Assembly (NCBI GenBank): GCA_002412795.1
Contig: DHVS01000029.1
Location: 228,882 to 292,881, forward strand
Reading direction: 5' to 3'
From: a bacterium UBP2_UBA5202
Lineage (GTDB): Bacteria; Edwardsbacteria; AC1; EtOH8
DNA: 64,000 bases
Numbering within the stretch: the first letter of the stretch is position 1; each line of letters opens with the position of its first letter. Below, piece after piece: positions 1 through 5,972 of the stretch. The notes beneath the pieces were generated by a model, which was not told the DNA's origin, made no database searches, and saw only the letters and a program-made list of their open reading frames with translations. Position numbers and translations under genes: made by a program.

Positions 1-562
1 CTTCGTTGGGTATTTTGTCCTTAATAATAAGATCGCGAAGAGTAAAGCGTTCTTTTAAAATATCCTCGAGGGTTTGATCCGCTTTTGGAATATCGGTAAT
101 ATCTTCAAAGAAATTAGGATCTTTACGGTTGTAATGTGAAATCTGCCCGCCGTTTGACCATACACCAATAGGCGCACCGGTAGCGTTGCAATAAGACCTT
201 AATTGCTCCTTGCCGTCTTTTAATTTAGGTTTTTTAACCTCAACTATTATATATTCTGTGGTCGGTCTATCCTTATCAAAAATGACGATATCGGCCGTTT
301 TGGTTTCCCGGCCAAACGTAACCGAATGCTCAAAACGAATACGCCGTTTAGGATAGCCATATTCGTTAATAAGTTTTGCGGCGTATAGCTGGCGTACGAC
401 CTCTTCAGGCTTTAACTGTACTTCCTTATCTCTTATTATGCAAACAACGTAAGGCTTACCCTTGATCACTGTAATTTTAGCTTCAAGGGCTTTAATTTCT
501 TTTGGGTTAAAGAGAGAAAGGTTATAGTTTGAGTCTTTAAGTATATCAATTATACTAGCCAT
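1..562 (-). CDS. Type I restriction-modification protein, N-terminal part (HSDR_N-type domain), runs off the window
   Basis: The first 187 codons of a gene that continues past the window edge. The start is the ATG at 562, preceded by AAAGGTGAAGCA, a good ribosome site. The visible part matches the HSDR_N_2-type domain found at the N-terminus of many type I restriction-modification subunits. It has an acidic residue in TADIVIFDKDRP followed by IIVEVKKPK, the D...ExK arrangement of the PD-(D/E)XK fold, and then a run typical of these proteins (CNATGAPIGVWSNGG). In this family the domain usually precedes an N6-adenine methylase domain, so HsdM is the best guess; HsdR is the alternative and cannot be excluded from this fragment. 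It lies next to a Kiwa-like pair, which suggests a defence island. The promoter lies directly upstream. Confidence 0.72.
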   Translation of the reverse strand, partial: MASIIDILKDSNYNLSLFNPKEIKALEAKITVIKGKPYVVCIIRDKEVQLKPEEVVRQLYAAKLINEYGYPKRRIRFEHSVTFGRETKTADIVIFDKDRPTTEYIIVEVKKPKLKDGKEQLRSYCNATGAPIGVWSNGGQISHYNRKDPNFFEDITDIPKADQTLEDILKERFTLRDLIIKDKIPNE

Positions 563-584
563 TGCTTCACCTTTTTATATTTGT

Positions 585-632
585 AAGCGTATAGTTTCTA
601 TAACTATACGCTTTTTGTGGTTTTAAAGTCAA
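585..632 (-). promoter_or_regulatory. Sigma70-type promoter overlapped by a perfect 12-bp inverted repeat (operator candidate)
   Basis: On the minus strand TTGACT (632-627) and TATAGT (608-603) are separated by 18 bp, a good sigma70 promoter that would start transcription near 596 and serve the restriction-modification gene starting at 562. A perfect inverted repeat with 12-bp arms, AAGCGTATAGTT at 585-596 and its complement at 602-613, with a 5-bp centre, contains the -10 box and the probable start site. A repressor bound there would block the promoter. There is no T-run on the minus strand, so it does not look like a terminator of the upstream gene. Confidence 0.6.
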
Positions 633-639
633 GCAATAA

Positions 640-1506
640 TTATGTTATATATCTCTTTGAATTAGTCGTGCATTTTCTACCAGTTAAGGGTGCGGTAAAA
701 TAATCTTCATCTAAAAGTTTTACCAATTCTTTTATTTCTTTACGGCTTGTTGGTAATACTATTTTCCCCTCTCTAATGTTGATAGCCACCCCATATTCCC
801 TACCTACACGTCTAATGTTTGGTATAGTAACATTATCTAGTACTGAGTTCCTTTTTAACAGTGCAATTCTCTTTCTTACTATTTGATTTGAATTTGTTTT
901 AAATAACTCTCGGTTAGTGATTAAAAACATCTCGTTGTCGATAAATTCATCTATTTCAGCATCGGTTGCCTCTCGATAATACTCCGTTAGGCTCAAAAAC
1001 TTTCTTGTGTTTGCATACGATATAAAATATAAATTACCATCAACGAACAAAGCTGTAATCCTGTCCTGTAGCGTCATGCCTGGCTCTTCCAATTTTGAAT
1101 ACGTTTCCCTACTGTTGATTAAAGTAACACCACGTTTTAAGATTCTCCGTGAATCAAAAACCTGAAATGCTATATACCCATTGTTTTCTACTCGAGGTCC
1201 AAAAAACAAACATTTTAACGATATATTTTCATCATTCAGGTTCAATACCCCACAACTTATAGGGTTGTTTATGGCAGCAAGAATGTCGTCGCTCATTTCA
1301 TAATTAGGTATTTTATAAATCTCGCCCACCTCTGCAGTATAGTCACCAGTAAATTCAATTTGCTCGCATTCAGGATCAATAAATATTTCTTTTTGCCTGG
1401 TTAAATACCTTATTACTTCTGTTTGTACATCAGCAGTTAACGGTATTCGTTTTATGCTTTGCGGATCATTAAGTATCGCGAATAAATTTATAGCTGGTTG
1501 TGGCAT
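640..1506 (-). CDS. kwaB: KwaB-like protein (DUF4868), probable Kiwa anti-phage effector
   Basis: 288 aa, soluble, AT-rich coding sequence. Residues from about 100 to the end follow the DUF4868 pattern I know from KwaB: ILKRG, then a segment ending in LFVDGNLYFISY, an aromatic/acidic helix (TEYYREATDAEIDEFI), and a closing KLLDEDYFTAPLTG followed by a Lys-rich end. In Kiwa, KwaB is the DNA-associated partner that acts with the membrane protein KwaA against phage. The start ATG at 1506 has GGAGG seven bases upstream, inside the last codons of the membrane gene. The gap is 2 bp, so the pair is translationally coupled. The family call comes from remembered patterns, not a search. The alternative is a DUF4868 protein outside Kiwa. 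Confidence 0.68.
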   Translation of the reverse strand: MPQPAINLFAILNDPQSIKRIPLTADVQTEVIRYLTRQKEIFIDPECEQIEFTGDYTAEVGEIYKIPNYEMSDDILAAINNPISCGVLNLNDENISLKCLFFGPRVENNGYIAFQVFDSRRILKRGVTLINSRETYSKLEEPGMTLQDRITALFVDGNLYFISYANTRKFLSLTEYYREATDAEIDEFIDNEMFLITNRELFKTNSNQIVRKRIALLKRNSVLDNVTIPNIRRVGREYGVAINIREGKIVLPTSRKEIKELVKLLDEDYFTAPLTGRKCTTNSKRYIT

Positions 1507-1508
1507 GT

Positions 1509-2030
1509 TTAAACCTCCAATAACATGTATTCTGTTAGTTGAACAACTGTTTTAACGTTTTTACAGTTGCTTATTGTGTTTTTTGAAATAAGAACATACG
1601 AAATACCACCATCTAAAGTTACTTCATAAAAATGATACTGGTATGGTCCTATACCTATAAGTGGGTTAAAATGATATGCATGAGTTGACCATACCACAAT
1701 AAAAAACAAAACGCCAACGAAACAAAGCACTGGCTTGTTTACTGCATCTGTACTCTGATTAATGAAAGGTAACAGGTAAACAAGGATAAAGCCAACAATC
1801 TCTTTATCAGCAGTTTGTATGGCATCAACTTTAACAGGCATTTTTTCTAGTTTTATTTTAGCCAATTCTAAAATACATTTGCATAGTATTACCAATGCAA
1901 GCGCTATTATAAGATAAACCCAACCTTGCTTAATATCCCATTTTTCACTAAATTTAATAAACCATAACGTTAGCAGCACTGGGGCCAATGATGTGCTAAC
2001 CAATAAAAGTTTTGCTAAACAACTGATCAT
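1509..2030 (-). CDS. kwaA: KwaA-like four-helix membrane protein, probable Kiwa sensor
   Basis: 173 aa with four hydrophobic segments at about residues 8-26, 37-54, 78-92 and 100-117, then a polar tail of about 55 residues that contains HFNPLIGIGPYQYHFYEV. The size, four-helix topology, order (membrane gene first, DUF4868 gene second) and 2-bp spacing all fit KwaA, the inner-membrane component of Kiwa that senses infection. The NPL..G-Y..YEV stretch after the last helix also fits my recollection of the family. Start ATG at 2030 with AAGGTGTAAA upstream. The sequence is diverged and the assignment leans on the partner gene; another small membrane protein coupled to a DUF4868 protein is the alternative. 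Confidence 0.58.
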   Translation of the reverse strand: MISCLAKLLLVSTSLAPVLLTLWFIKFSEKWDIKQGWVYLIIALALVILCKCILELAKIKLEKMPVKVDAIQTADKEIVGFILVYLLPFINQSTDAVNKPVLCFVGVLFFIVVWSTHAYHFNPLIGIGPYQYHFYEVTLDGGISYVLISKNTISNCKNVKTVVQLTEYMLLEV

Positions 2031-2075
2031 TTTACACCTTACATGCTAATGGTTTATATTTGAATTATTAACTTT

Positions 2076-2106
2076 ATTATACACATATGGGGTGACAAAA
2101 TCACAA
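2076..2106 (-). promoter_or_regulatory. Possible promoter for the Kiwa-like pair
   Basis: A perfect TATAAT on the minus strand at 2081-2076 lies 46 bp before the membrane gene. The only -35-like hexamer is TTGTGA at 2106-2101 with a long 19-bp gap. GTGATTTTGTCAC forms a small inverted repeat over the -35 area. The weak -35 makes this tentative. Confidence 0.32.
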
Positions 2107-2355
2107 TTAATATTCTAATGTGAATTTCCGTACTAAAACATGCATTACAACACGTTTTTTCCCACCCCCGGCTGTACCTGATTCAACCAATTTATCAACG
2201 ATTATTTGGCCGGTTTTAAAACATTTTTTATAATCAGCCAATTTTAAATTATGCATTCCTTTCAAGTGTTTTAATATACCTCGCCCTATATCAGGATTAC
2301 CGCATACTTTACACCCTGATGTATTTTGTTGCGTGTTCTTTTTTTTTCGTGGCAT
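2107..2355 (-). CDS. Small C2H2-like zinc-finger protein, MucR/Ros-like
   Basis: 82 aa. It opens with a basic stretch (PRKKK), followed by a zinc site C15-x2-C18-x11-H30-x4-H35 and then HNLKLADYKKCF. This is the layout of Ros/MucR-type bacterial zinc fingers, in which the finger is followed by HGL..EYR-like residues. The C-terminal 45 residues are not recognisable. A DNA-binding or regulatory role is likely, possibly at one of the neighbouring defence promoters, but no target is visible. Start ATG at 2355 with AAAGGAGCAATAA upstream. The leader is a close copy of the one in front of the gene starting at 2677. Confidence 0.55.
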   Translation of the reverse strand: MPRKKKNTQQNTSGCKVCGNPDIGRGILKHLKGMHNLKLADYKKCFKTGQIIVDKLVESGTAGGGKKRVVMHVLVRKFTLEY

Positions 2356-2415
2356 TTATTGCTCCTTTTTGTTTTGGTTTATTTTCTGACTGCCAAGATC
2401 CACCCGAGAATCCCT
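2353..2415 (-). repeat. Duplicated 5' leader, copy 1
   Basis: About 60-65 bp ahead of the zinc-finger gene. On the minus strand it runs from CAGGGGAGGGATTCTCGG through GTGGATCTTGGCAG and an A-rich stretch to AAAGGAGCA and the start codon. It matches copy 2 (2675-2748) over nearly its whole length with scattered changes, although the downstream coding sequences are unrelated. Confidence 0.65.
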
Positions 2416-2427
2416 CCCCTGGGTATC

Positions 2428-2455
2428 GTTCACGTTTCACATTTCACGATACACT
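2428..2455. repeat. 7-bp-period run (GTTCACG/TTTCACA type)
   Basis: Four consecutive heptamers: GTTCACG, TTTCACA, TTTCACG, ATACACT. One of several 7-bp-period runs in the window (see also 5015, 5792, 10323, 11664, 19620 and 30723). Confidence 0.6.
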
Positions 2456-2464
2456 AAAGACCCC

Positions 2465-2677
2465 TCACTGCCTGGTCCCCTCGGTGATGGTATAGGTATA
2501 CCCATACCTCCAGCCCGTTTCCCCGGCCCCGCCCTGGTACCCCAAAGCCAGCGTCCCCTTCTCCCATTTCCGGGCCTCCTCCTCGGCGGCGAACGTTTTC
2601 TCCACCCTCCAGTCCACCGGGTCCCCGTGCTCCTGCTTACTTTTTACCGGATCATCGGTCAAGCCTGCGTATTTCAT
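2465..2677 (-). CDS. Small protein resembling half of a GIY-YIG module
   Basis: 70 aa, no signal peptide or membrane segment. The start, MKYAGLTDDPVKSKQEHG, resembles the Y-x-G-x-T-x-D-x2-x-R/K-x2-x-H strip of GIY-YIG nucleases. The catalytic Arg position appears to be a Lys or Ser, and the later Glu and Asn of the fold are not obvious in so short a chain. The end is rich in Gly, Trp and Tyr (ETGWRYGYTYTI). A nuclease activity is therefore uncertain. The start ATG at 2677 has AAAGGAGCAGGTAG upstream, and the leader is a copy of that in front of the gene starting at 2355, which supports this being a real gene. Confidence 0.5.
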   Translation of the reverse strand: MKYAGLTDDPVKSKQEHGDPVDWRVEKTFAAEEEARKWEKGTLALGYQGGAGETGWRYGYTYTITEGTRQ

Positions 2678-2761
2678 CTACCTGCTCCTTTTCTTTTGGT
2701 TGTTTGTTTCTGGCCTCTGCCCAGATCCACCCGAGAACCCCTCCCTGTCGGAGGGGTTCTC
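2675..2761 (-). repeat. Duplicated 5' leader, copy 2, with a 12-bp hairpin
   Basis: Second copy of the leader seen at 2353-2415. At its upstream end is a perfect hairpin: GAGAACCCCTCC at 2733-2744 pairs with 2750-2761 around a 5-base loop. On the plus strand the hairpin is followed by TCTTTT, which is terminator-like, but no plus-strand gene precedes it. On the minus strand it sits in the 5' leader of the small gene. Confidence 0.6.
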
Positions 2762-3010
2762 TCTTTTGGTCATAACCCGCGCCCCGGCCTTATCCCTGCC
2801 GTTTGCCCGAAAACCCAGCATACTTTTGCCCGGCTCGGGCAGGTGCTTTTGGCCGCCCCAACTTGAGGTCGCATTTTGCGGCCTCAAGTTTGACTGTTCG
2901 GTCCGGTTCAGCCGGAACATGAAATCTTCTGGAAACCTGGCCCGGTTGCGATTGACCTGATCATTAAGCCTTTTAACGCTCACCCCGTAAAGCGCCGCCA
3001 GGTCCCGCAT
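2760..3010 (-). pseudogene. ORF6N-domain remnant
   Basis: The reading frame gives DLAALYGVSVKRLNDQVNRN, then RFPEDFMFRLNRTE and TSSWGGQKHLPEPGKSML, unmistakably the ORF6N DNA-binding domain of phage-type antirepressor proteins. The usual residues before it (an IRGQ..MLD-like strand) are not in frame, although CTGCTGGATGCGGGACCTG could supply them in a neighbouring frame. After SMLGFRANGRDKAG the frame runs straight into the leader of the next gene and ends in low-complexity basic residues. Intact family members continue with TEQGVAMLS-like residues. I read it as a truncated, decaying gene cut at both ends. Confidence 0.6.
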
Positions 3011-3080
3011 CCAGCAGATTTCTTTCCTGAAGACTGGTAACCGGTGCAGAAGGGCGCTGCTATCCGTATATTTTCAAACG

Positions 3081-3806
3081 CTATTTGCTGTCTTGTGGCT
3101 CGCGGTTTGAATCGCGGACGACCAAAGTAGTTTCCACCTGGGCATATCTGTTCTTTCTTAGAAATGTATGCCTGCCCAATTTGTCAAAATCACCGTTTAT
3201 CCCGGTAAAGCTCATAACCTGCGTTATTAAAGGCGTATCATCCACGCTCCCGAGTATGCCCCCCAATAGGCCGGTGAGGGCTATAAGTGTGTCTGGTAAA
3301 ATAGATGCGCCGCCGGTGGCAACCGCTTTGACCACATTTTGAATGACGGTCATATAACTTTGATCCTGCTGAAGTTTTTGCAGGGCCGCCCCCGTATCGC
3401 GGATACCCTTATTGCTCTTGATTATTGAGGCCACCAGATGAATTTGGCTGGGGGGCTTTAAACTTTCGCTTGTTGGTTCCCAATAATATGCCGTGCGTTC
3501 AACCGGCAGTTCCTCGTTATCATCAACATTGGCAAAGCCTTTTATGCTTATTGTCTGCGGATTCCCTCCAAGGTTATCCACCGTTGAAAGCAGGAGGTAA
3601 AGATCCGAGTAACGGACAATCCAAGGTATGTAAGCTTGCTTATTATCAAGAATGAGCACCCGGGCCAGGCGCAATTCAAGCCCGGTAAGTTGATTGGAGG
3701 TTGGTATTCCCACCAGGCCGTAGCTTTTTACTTCCGCCAGGCTGATTGGCGCAGACGGCAGACTCATAGAGTCCACGTACAAAGTCGGCTTGATATTTAG
3801 GCTCAT
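3081..3806 (-). CDS. Unknown 241-aa protein paired with the DUF900-type hydrolase
   Basis: No family recognised with certainty. The first 120 residues look beta-rich with alternating hydrophobics (LYVDSMSLPSAPISLAEV, LELRLARVLI, YIPWIVRYSDLYLLLS), followed by a charged helical linker (GAALQKLQQDQ). Next come a hydrophobic Gly-rich stretch at about residues 160-190 (TGGASILPDTLIALTGLLGG) and a polar end with VETTLVVRDSNRE. The hydrophobic stretch could be a membrane-inserting helix pair or a buried core. Start ATG at 3806 with AAGGAG upstream. It follows the hydrolase gene on the same strand after 69 bp, so the two probably form one unit. A toxin/effector role is possible but unsupported. Confidence 0.6.
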   Translation of the reverse strand: MSLNIKPTLYVDSMSLPSAPISLAEVKSYGLVGIPTSNQLTGLELRLARVLILDNKQAYIPWIVRYSDLYLLLSTVDNLGGNPQTISIKGFANVDDNEELPVERTAYYWEPTSESLKPPSQIHLVASIIKSNKGIRDTGAALQKLQQDQSYMTVIQNVVKAVATGGASILPDTLIALTGLLGGILGSVDDTPLITQVMSFTGINGDFDKLGRHTFLRKNRYAQVETTLVVRDSNREPQDSK

Positions 3807-3875
3807 AATTCTCCTTAGATTTACTGCTATTGGTTTATGATAACGATATTTTTAGCCTGGGCGCCGGTAGCAGCC

Positions 3876-4834
3876 CTATTGATTAAGCAAGCTCCGGTCA
3901 ACGCCTCTCAGGATATCTCTGATCAACGCCAGGGGTTCTTCTTCATCCAGCGCTTCCGAATGAGTATCCTTTTCGCCGGTGATGATATCTGAGATATCTA
4001 TATCGCAGACATTGTCATAAACATCGGCCCGGCCGGCCAGCCCGCTCCGGCCCAGCCGCCTGGTGCCGAAATGCTTCAAGCCCGCCGAAGCCCCCAGCAC
4101 CTGGTCTTTGCCGGTATACAGCGCCGTGATCCGGTAGCACAGGTTGGCCATCAGACTGCCGTCGCTTTCCGCCGGCTGATGCTTCTGAAAAATGTCGTTG
4201 TCCACGTCCGCCGCCACCATCACCAACTGGTGGACCAGCGTGATCAGCTGGGGATTGTTAAGCTGGCGGGAGGCGATGGCCAGGGCTTTCTGGATCACGT
4301 AATTTCCCATGCTGTGGGCGATGATGGATATCTTGGCTTTACAGGGCTTAGCCTTGTCCTTTAAGGCCAGGTGTTGGTTGGTAAGCAGGACGTTGTGCAG
4401 GCTGACCAGCATTTTGGCCAGTTCGGGCCCCGAGGCCCGGGCGTCCTCCCGGTCCGGCAGGTAACCGTAGACCGCGTCATTGGACGGCCAGCTGAAAAGA
4501 ACCAGCGCCCCCAGGCTGCCGGGACCGGAATATAGCTTGGATTTCAGGGTCATGTAGCGTTTTACGGAATCTTCCCATCCGTTATTGTACCCGTGGACGA
4601 ACAACGAAATGTGCTTTTGATCCTCGTTTTTTCCTCCCCTATCTTCGGGAATTCTAAGGCAATATCCGTCAAAGCCGCTGCAAATTCTCCCGGTTGGCAT
4701 TTCTTCCACCAATCCGGTTTTAGGTAATCGCCGCCGTTGCGCGCATTGTAATAGTACTGCATCTTTTTTCCCCTGTTTTTCCCCCAGATGCCGTTTTCGA
4801 ATATGCGGTTTGTCACCATGAATGAATCCGGCAT
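3876..4834 (-). pseudogene. Alpha/beta hydrolase of the DUF900 type, interrupted by a one-base frameshift
   Basis: The true N-terminus is the ATG at 4834 (GAAAGGAATATACT upstream), reading MPDSFMVTNRIFENGIWGKN and on to ALTDIALEFPKIGEEK. The frame then breaks at a run of six A near 4639, and homology continues one frame away with QKHISLFVHGYNNGWEDS. Adding one A would restore one continuous protein of about 319 aa. The second part carries the hydrolase core: HGYNN strand, LFSWPSN, YLPDREDAR, nucleophile elbow IAHSMGNY, and acidic site VAADVDND, then GLKHFGTRRLGRSGL, all typical of DUF900-like esterases/lipases. The break may be a real mutation, a sequencing error in a homopolymer, or slippage that makes two products. 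Substrate unknown. Confidence 0.7.
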
Positions 4835-5014
4835 AGTATATTCCTTTCTTCTTTACCTGGTTAAATAATCGGCAATAAGATTTTCCGTCCTGCGGGTTTT
4901 CCCTGCGCCATGCGCAACCAGTTTTAAGTTCCACTTTATAAATGCTTTTCAGCCAGCCCCAAAAGCAGTCTTGTGCACCTGCCCGGTTTGCCTTTTTCCA
5001 TTGGTAACCGCTTT

Positions 5015-5063
5015 AAGCTATAAGCCGTATGCTATACGCTGTACCCTAAACCCTAAATCCCAA
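5015..5063. repeat. 7-bp-period run next to array A
   Basis: Seven consecutive heptamers: AAGCTAT, AAGCCGT, ATGCTAT, ACGCTGT, ACCCTAA, ACCCTAA, ATCCCAA. It ends about 20 bp before the first unit of the 21-bp-period array. Confidence 0.7.
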
Positions 5064-5081
5064 CCCATTGCAATTACTAAC

Positions 5082-5380
5082 CTTATCCCCTTGCTTACCC
5101 CCAATTCCCCCCAGGGGATATACAATTCCCCCCAGGGGGAATTCTTTTCCCCCAAGGGGAGCAACCATATCCCCCAGGGGATATTTAATCCCCCCAAGTA
5201 GAAATTATCCTTCCCCAAGGGGCGCGGCAGTTTCCCCAAGGGGGAAGACTCCTTCCCCAAGGGGCAATTACTTTCCCCTTTGTTACACAGTTCCCTCCCC
5301 CTGGGGATATTGCCAATCCCCAGGGGGAAACTGTTTTCCCCCGCCTAGCGCTGGCCCCCTTTTTCCCCGGCAGGGTGCGG
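5082..5380. repeat. Array A: 13-14 imperfect units of 21 bp, each centred on a CCCC-A(A)-GGGG palindrome
   Basis: The C-to-G junctions fall at about 5092, 5113, 5134, 5155, 5176, 5197, 5218, 5239, 5260, 5280, 5302, 5322, 5343 and 5364, a steady 21-bp step. Most units hold CCCC(C)A(A)GGGG, often flanked by A/T so that the palindrome extends (for example TTCCCCAAGGGGGAA at 5232-5246). The 9-10 bases between palindromes vary from unit to unit. The units at 5103 and 5124 share their first 15 bases, while those nearest the gene at 5389 are the most decayed. All frames are nearly open because 21 is divisible by three, but I find no reason to think it is translated. It begins within about 10-30 bp of the stop codon of the small helical gene. 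Confidence 0.85.
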
Positions 5381-5388
5381 TCAAAAAA

Positions 5389-5754
5389 TTACGCGCTCTT
5401 TTGCTTCTTGCCCCTGGACGCTTCCTTGGACATCTGCTCGCGGATCTTGCGCAACTGCTTGGACAGGGTCTGGTCCTTGCCGATGACGCCGACCATGGCG
5501 TCCATCATCGAGGAGGCCTGGATATAGGCCGCCGTGGTGGAAGCCACCGCCTTTTGGGTGGCCTTGTGCAGTTCGGCCTTCTTGGCCTCCTGGGCCGCGT
5601 CGTCAACAAAGGCCTGGTTGGTGGCTGTCTCTAAGGACGTGGTCTTGGCCGTGGTATCGAACCCGGATGCCTTGAGCGCGGCAGCGTTGTCTTTAAGGAA
5701 CTGGACTACCAGCTTGCAGAACGCCATCATCTGGGCATAGGTCAGCTTGGCCAT
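5389..5754 (-). CDS. Small helical, lysine-tailed protein A, next to the 21-bp array
   Basis: 121 aa, predicted almost wholly helical, Ala-rich, no signal peptide. It ends in the basic tail SRGKKQKSA. Landmarks: KKAEL at residues 58-62 and a GK pair at 92-93 followed by a short Leu/Lys helix (LSKQLRKIREQM). The protein encoded at 51191-51538 has KAEL at 57-60 and GK at 90-91, the same 30-residue step, and a like basic tail (GGGRKKKTA). I therefore take the two as distant relatives. Start ATG at 5754 with AAAGGAGCACCCC upstream. The array lies immediately 3' in the same transcript direction. Function unknown; the basic tail and array suggest nucleic-acid binding (inference). Confidence 0.75.
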   Translation of the reverse strand: MAKLTYAQMMAFCKLVVQFLKDNAAALKASGFDTTAKTTSLETATNQAFVDDAAQEAKKAELHKATQKAVASTTAAYIQASSMMDAMVGVIGKDQTLSKQLRKIREQMSKEASRGKKQKSA

Positions 5755-5791
5755 GGGGTGCTCCTTTCAGATTTGGTTGTGGTTTTGTTAT

Positions 5792-5826
5792 AGCTATAAG
5801 CTGTAAGCCTTCAGCTGTAAGCTTCT
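5792..5826. repeat. 7-bp-period run upstream of helical gene A
   Basis: Five heptamers: AGCTATA, AGCTGTA, AGCCTTC, AGCTGTA, AGCTTCT. Together with the run at 5015 it brackets the array A locus. Confidence 0.65.
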
Positions 5827-5911
5827 AATTACCGGCTGCTGGATAGCGGAGAACCTTCACGCTTCGCTTTTTGCGGCCCGGTGCCTGCCGTCCGGTTGTC
5901 TTGGCGGATAT

Positions 5912-5950
5912 GCCTGAAGGAACACAGCCCTGCGTCCCTTCAGGCTTTTT
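5912..5950 (+). terminator. Hairpin with T-run, between convergent-looking ends
   Basis: GCCTGAAGG at 5912-5920 pairs perfectly with CCTTCAGGC at 5937-5945, and TTTTT follows on the plus strand. It lies 3' of the large secreted protein gene (minus strand), where a terminator is expected, but the T-run is on the plus-strand side only. A minus-strand transcript would carry the hairpin without a U-tail. Confidence 0.45.
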
Positions 5951-5972
5951 AGTATAGATGTACTGCCCGGCG

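Noticed and set aside
640..3010. Integron cassette array
   Set aside because: Small same-strand genes with similar leaders suggested it, but I find no attC-like GTTRRRY/RYYYAAC pairs and no integrase.
5018..5634. Frames with Pro-Arg-Gly or Leu-Gly-Lys heptad repeats on both strands of array A
   Set aside because: Again a by-product of the 21-bp period. Several frames are open at once, and none has a convincing start.
5912..5950. Terminator for an undetected plus-strand gene
   Set aside because: The T-run is on the plus side, but no plausible plus-strand coding sequence precedes it.
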